Below, piece after piece: positions 14,045 through 15,804 of a stretch of 15,804 nt of DNA. This stretch comes from an uncultured Fusobacterium sp. Lineage in GTDB: Bacteria; Fusobacteriota; Fusobacteriia; Fusobacteriales; Fusobacteriaceae. The translations under genes and the position numbers were made by a program. The DNA is taken from contig UQOH01000047.1 of the NCBI GenBank assembly GCA_900542625.1, positions 1 through 15,804 on the forward strand, written 5' to 3'. The number at the start of each line of letters is the position of its first letter. The stretch's first letter is position 1. The notes beneath the pieces are model-generated. The model was not told where the DNA came from. It made no database searches and saw nothing but the letters and a program-made list of their open reading frames with translations.

Positions 14045-15154
14045 ATGATAGAATTTAGAGGAATAAATAAAATTTTTAAAAACAACATAGTTTTGTATGA
14101 TATAAATTTAACATTAGAAGAGGGAACAATAACAGTTTTTGTAGGTCCCAGCGGGTGCGGAAAAACAACAACAGTAAAAATGATAAACAGGCTGATAAAG
14201 CCTACATCAGGAAAAGTGCTTATAAACGGAGAAGATATTTCTAAGAAAAATGTAATATCTTTAAGAAGAAATATTGGTTATGTCATCCAGCAGACAGGGC
14301 TTTTCCCTCATATGACAATAAAAGAAAATATAGGGATAGTTGCAAAAATGCACAAAATGAAACCTAAAGAGATAGAAGAGAAAACAAGAGAATTAATGGA
14401 AATGGCAGGATTAAGCTACGAAAAATTTGCTGACAGATATCCTGCTGAACTGAGTGGAGGGCAGCAACAGAGAGTGGGAATAGCCAGAGCTCTGATAATC
14501 AATCCTGATATAATTTTAATGGACGAGCCTTTTTCAGCTTTGGACCCTATAACACGTTCTCAACTGCAGGATGAGCTGATAAATATTCAGACACAGTTTA
14601 AGAAAACAATAATATTTGTAACTCACGACATGGACGAGGCTATAAAAATAGCTGATAAAATATGTATAATGGGAAAAGGAAGAGTTATTCAGTATGATGA
14701 TCCTGAAACAATTTTAAAAAATCCTGCCAATGAGTTTGTAAGCGACTTTGTTGGAAAAAACAGAATATGGTCATCTCCTGAATATATAAAAGTAAAAGAT
14801 ATTATGATAGAAGACCCTATAACATGTTCACAGGATATCTCTCTTTTAAAATGTATTAAAAAAATGAGATATGAAAGAGTTGATACTCTTCTTGTAACAG
14901 ACAGAAAAGGAAAGCTTAACGGAATAATAACAGGAAAAATGATACAGAAAGAAAAAGAGCACTACAAACTTGTAAAAGATATAATGGAACAGCCTCGTGC
15001 TGTAACTGCACCGGATAACTCTATTATAGACATTTTAAAAGAAGTGACAGAAAAAAATCTGTCAAGCCTTCCTGTTACAGATGAAAATGGAATACTTAGA
15101 GGACTGATTACAAAAAGCAGTCTGGTAACCACATTAAGCCAGCAGTTTGAATAA
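14045..15154 (+). CDS. opuCA: Osmoprotectant ABC transporter ATP-binding protein with CBS domains (OpuCA)
   Basis: This 369-residue ABC ATPase powers the OpuC-type importer encoded just upstream. Walker A is GPSGCGKTT (34-42), the Q-loop sits in VIQQTGLFPHM, the signature is LSGGQQQR (136-143), Walker B is ILMDEP (157-162) and the H-loop is His194. All are intact. Residues about 250-369 form a tandem CBS-domain (Bateman) module. In Listeria and Staphylococcus OpuCA these domains bind c-di-AMP and inhibit uptake; whether that holds here is untested. The ATG at 14045 is chosen for its AAGGAG site about 10 bases upstream. An in-frame TTG at 14015 right after the upstream stop has no ribosome binding site. 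It is co-transcribed with the fused permease gene and so falls under the same riboswitch. Confidence 0.93.
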   Translation: MIEFRGINKIFKNNIVLYDINLTLEEGTITVFVGPSGCGKTTTVKMINRLIKPTSGKVLINGEDISKKNVISLRRNIGYVIQQTGLFPHMTIKENIGIVAKMHKMKPKEIEEKTRELMEMAGLSYEKFADRYPAELSGGQQQRVGIARALIINPDIILMDEPFSALDPITRSQLQDELINIQTQFKKTIIFVTHDMDEAIKIADKICIMGKGRVIQYDDPETILKNPANEFVSDFVGKNRIWSSPEYIKVKDIMIEDPITCSQDISLLKCIKKMRYERVDTLLVTDRKGKLNGIITGKMIQKEKEHYKLVKDIMEQPRAVTAPDNSIIDILKEVTEKNLSSLPVTDENGILRGLITKSSLVTTLSQQFE

Positions 15155-15167
15155 CTTTTTTTGAAAT

Positions 15168-15196
15168 TTGACTTTTATATTTTTTTGTTATACTAT
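15168..15196 (+). promoter_or_regulatory. Candidate promoter of mscL
   Basis: TTGACT (15168-15173) is followed after 15 bases by TATACT (15189-15194), or after 17 bases by TACTAT (15191-15196). The hexamers are good but the spacing is ambiguous. The element lies just after opuCA with no clear terminator between, so mscL may be transcribed both on its own and by read-through from opuC. Confidence 0.55.
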
Positions 15197-15239
15197 TAGT
15201 TTATAGGGAACTATAAATTTGTTAAGAAAGGAGAAATGT

Positions 15240-15641
15240 ATGGCATTTTTTAAAGAGTTCAAAGAGTTTGCAGTTCGTGGAAATGTTATGGACATGGCAG
15301 TTGGGGTTATAATTGGAGGCGCTTTTGGAAAAATCGTTACAAGCCTTGTTAATGATATTATTATGCCTTTAATCGGTCTGGTTACAGGAAGAATTGATAT
15401 ATCAAAACTGGCTGTTGAAATTCCATCAGGAAAAGTAGACGGAGCACCTGTTATAATAAAATATGGGGTTTTCCTTCAGACAACTTTAGATTTCATTATA
15501 ATAGTTTTCTGTATTTTTGTGATGGTTAAGATAATAAACAAATTAAAACACAAGGAAGCTGAAGCTCCAAAACAGCCTCCTGCTCCATCAAAAGAAGAAG
15601 TTCTTCTTACAGAAATCCGTGATTTATTAAAACAAAAATAG
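15240..15641 (+). CDS. mscL: Large-conductance mechanosensitive channel MscL
   Basis: This 133-residue inner-membrane protein forms a pentameric pore that opens under membrane tension and releases solutes during osmotic down-shock. The N-terminal FKEFAVRGNVMDMAVGVIIG region (7-26) and GAFGKIVTSLVNDIIMPLIG (27-46) form the first, pore-lining transmembrane segment. A short periplasmic loop (about 50-74), a second segment (about 76-100) and a charged cytoplasmic helix ending LLTEIRDLLKQK complete the family plan. I chose the ATG at 15240, where AAAGGAG lies 6 bases upstream and the protein starts MAFFKEF. The frame opens earlier at a TTG (15219) that lies upstream of this site. It follows the betaine-type uptake system, pairing solute accumulation with emergency release. 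Confidence 0.96.
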   Translation: MAFFKEFKEFAVRGNVMDMAVGVIIGGAFGKIVTSLVNDIIMPLIGLVTGRIDISKLAVEIPSGKVDGAPVIIKYGVFLQTTLDFIIIVFCIFVMVKIINKLKHKEAEAPKQPPAPSKEEVLLTEIRDLLKQK

Positions 15642-15684
15642 TAACTACGAGAGTATAACTTAAATCTAAAAAAATAAAAAATTT

Positions 15685-15720
15685 AAAAAGCTAAGCTGAA
15701 ATAATCGGCTTAGCTTTTTT
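15685..15720. terminator. Bidirectional intrinsic terminator after mscL
   Basis: A 15-bp stem, AAAAAGCTAAGCTGA (15685-15699) with TCGGCTTAGCTTTTT (15705-15719), contains one G-T pair and closes an AATAA loop. A T-run follows on the plus strand and an A-rich stretch precedes it, so it can also stop the minus-strand gene entering from the right. Confidence 0.9.
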
Positions 15721-15732
15721 TAATTTAAATTT

Positions 15733-15804
15733 TTATTTGTTCATATTATCACACAGCACATCTTCCAGCAGCCTGCTTGATTTAAATTTTACATGTGACT
15801 TTTT
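15733..15804 (-). CDS. C-terminal end of an unidentified protein (runs off the right edge)
   Basis: A minus-strand frame is open from the window edge to a TAA at 15735-15733, giving 23 residues that end VKFKSSRLLEDVLCDNMNK. The stop codon lies 14 bases before the bidirectional terminator, which is the right arrangement for a gene converging on mscL. The fragment is too short to name. Confidence 0.5.
   Translation of the reverse strand, partial: KKSHVKFKSSRLLEDVLCDNMNK

Overview
The window is AT-rich (roughly 30% G+C), with heavy use of AGA/ATA codons, strong AGGAGG-type ribosome binding sites and AT-rich intergenic DNA. The gene content fits an anaerobic, low-GC bacterium, most likely a Fusobacterium or close relative. 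That assignment is an inference from composition and gene families; no rRNA or other marker gene is present. There is no sign of phage, CRISPR or a large mobile island.

Layout. (1) 1-2394, minus strand: an HD-domain/HAD-phosphatase fusion, exodeoxyribonuclease III and an unknown protein cut by the left edge, tightly spaced. (2) 2528-3537, plus strand: an AEC-family permease behind a regulatory block that recurs almost intact 8.2 kb away. (3) 3611-7569, minus strand: a complete ATP-dependent 5-oxoprolinase operon, pxpA - ycsG-like transporter - [201-bp palindromic element] - pxpB - pxpC. (4) 7843-10680, minus strand: an AlbA_2/ATPase-like regulator with an internal 21-bp tandem repeat, and a NhaC-family antiporter whose promoter carries the second copy of the regulatory block. 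(5) 10956-12007: an EamA-family exporter (plus) converging on a 59-residue lipoprotein gene (minus). (6) 12161-15641, plus strand: an osmotic-stress module made of a c-di-AMP (ydaO/yuaA-class) riboswitch with terminator, a fused OpuC permease/binding protein, the OpuCA ATPase with CBS domains, and the mechanosensitive channel MscL. A minus-strand gene enters from the right edge.

How they work together. The pxp operon would hydrolyse 5-oxoproline (pyroglutamate) to glutamate, with the YcsG-like protein as a candidate importer. The opuC operon takes up compatible solutes under high osmolarity and looks controlled by c-di-AMP in its leader RNA and possibly also at the CBS domains of the ATPase. 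MscL next door releases solutes on down-shock. The AEC permease and the NhaC-type antiporter both belong to superfamilies with malate or other carboxylate transporters. Their near-identical promoters suggest one regulon.

The observations most worth following are the duplicated 74-bp promoter block, the 201-bp palindromic element inside the pxp operon, the riboswitch-opuC-mscL arrangement, the metal-site-less Nramp homologue and the HD-HAD fusion.
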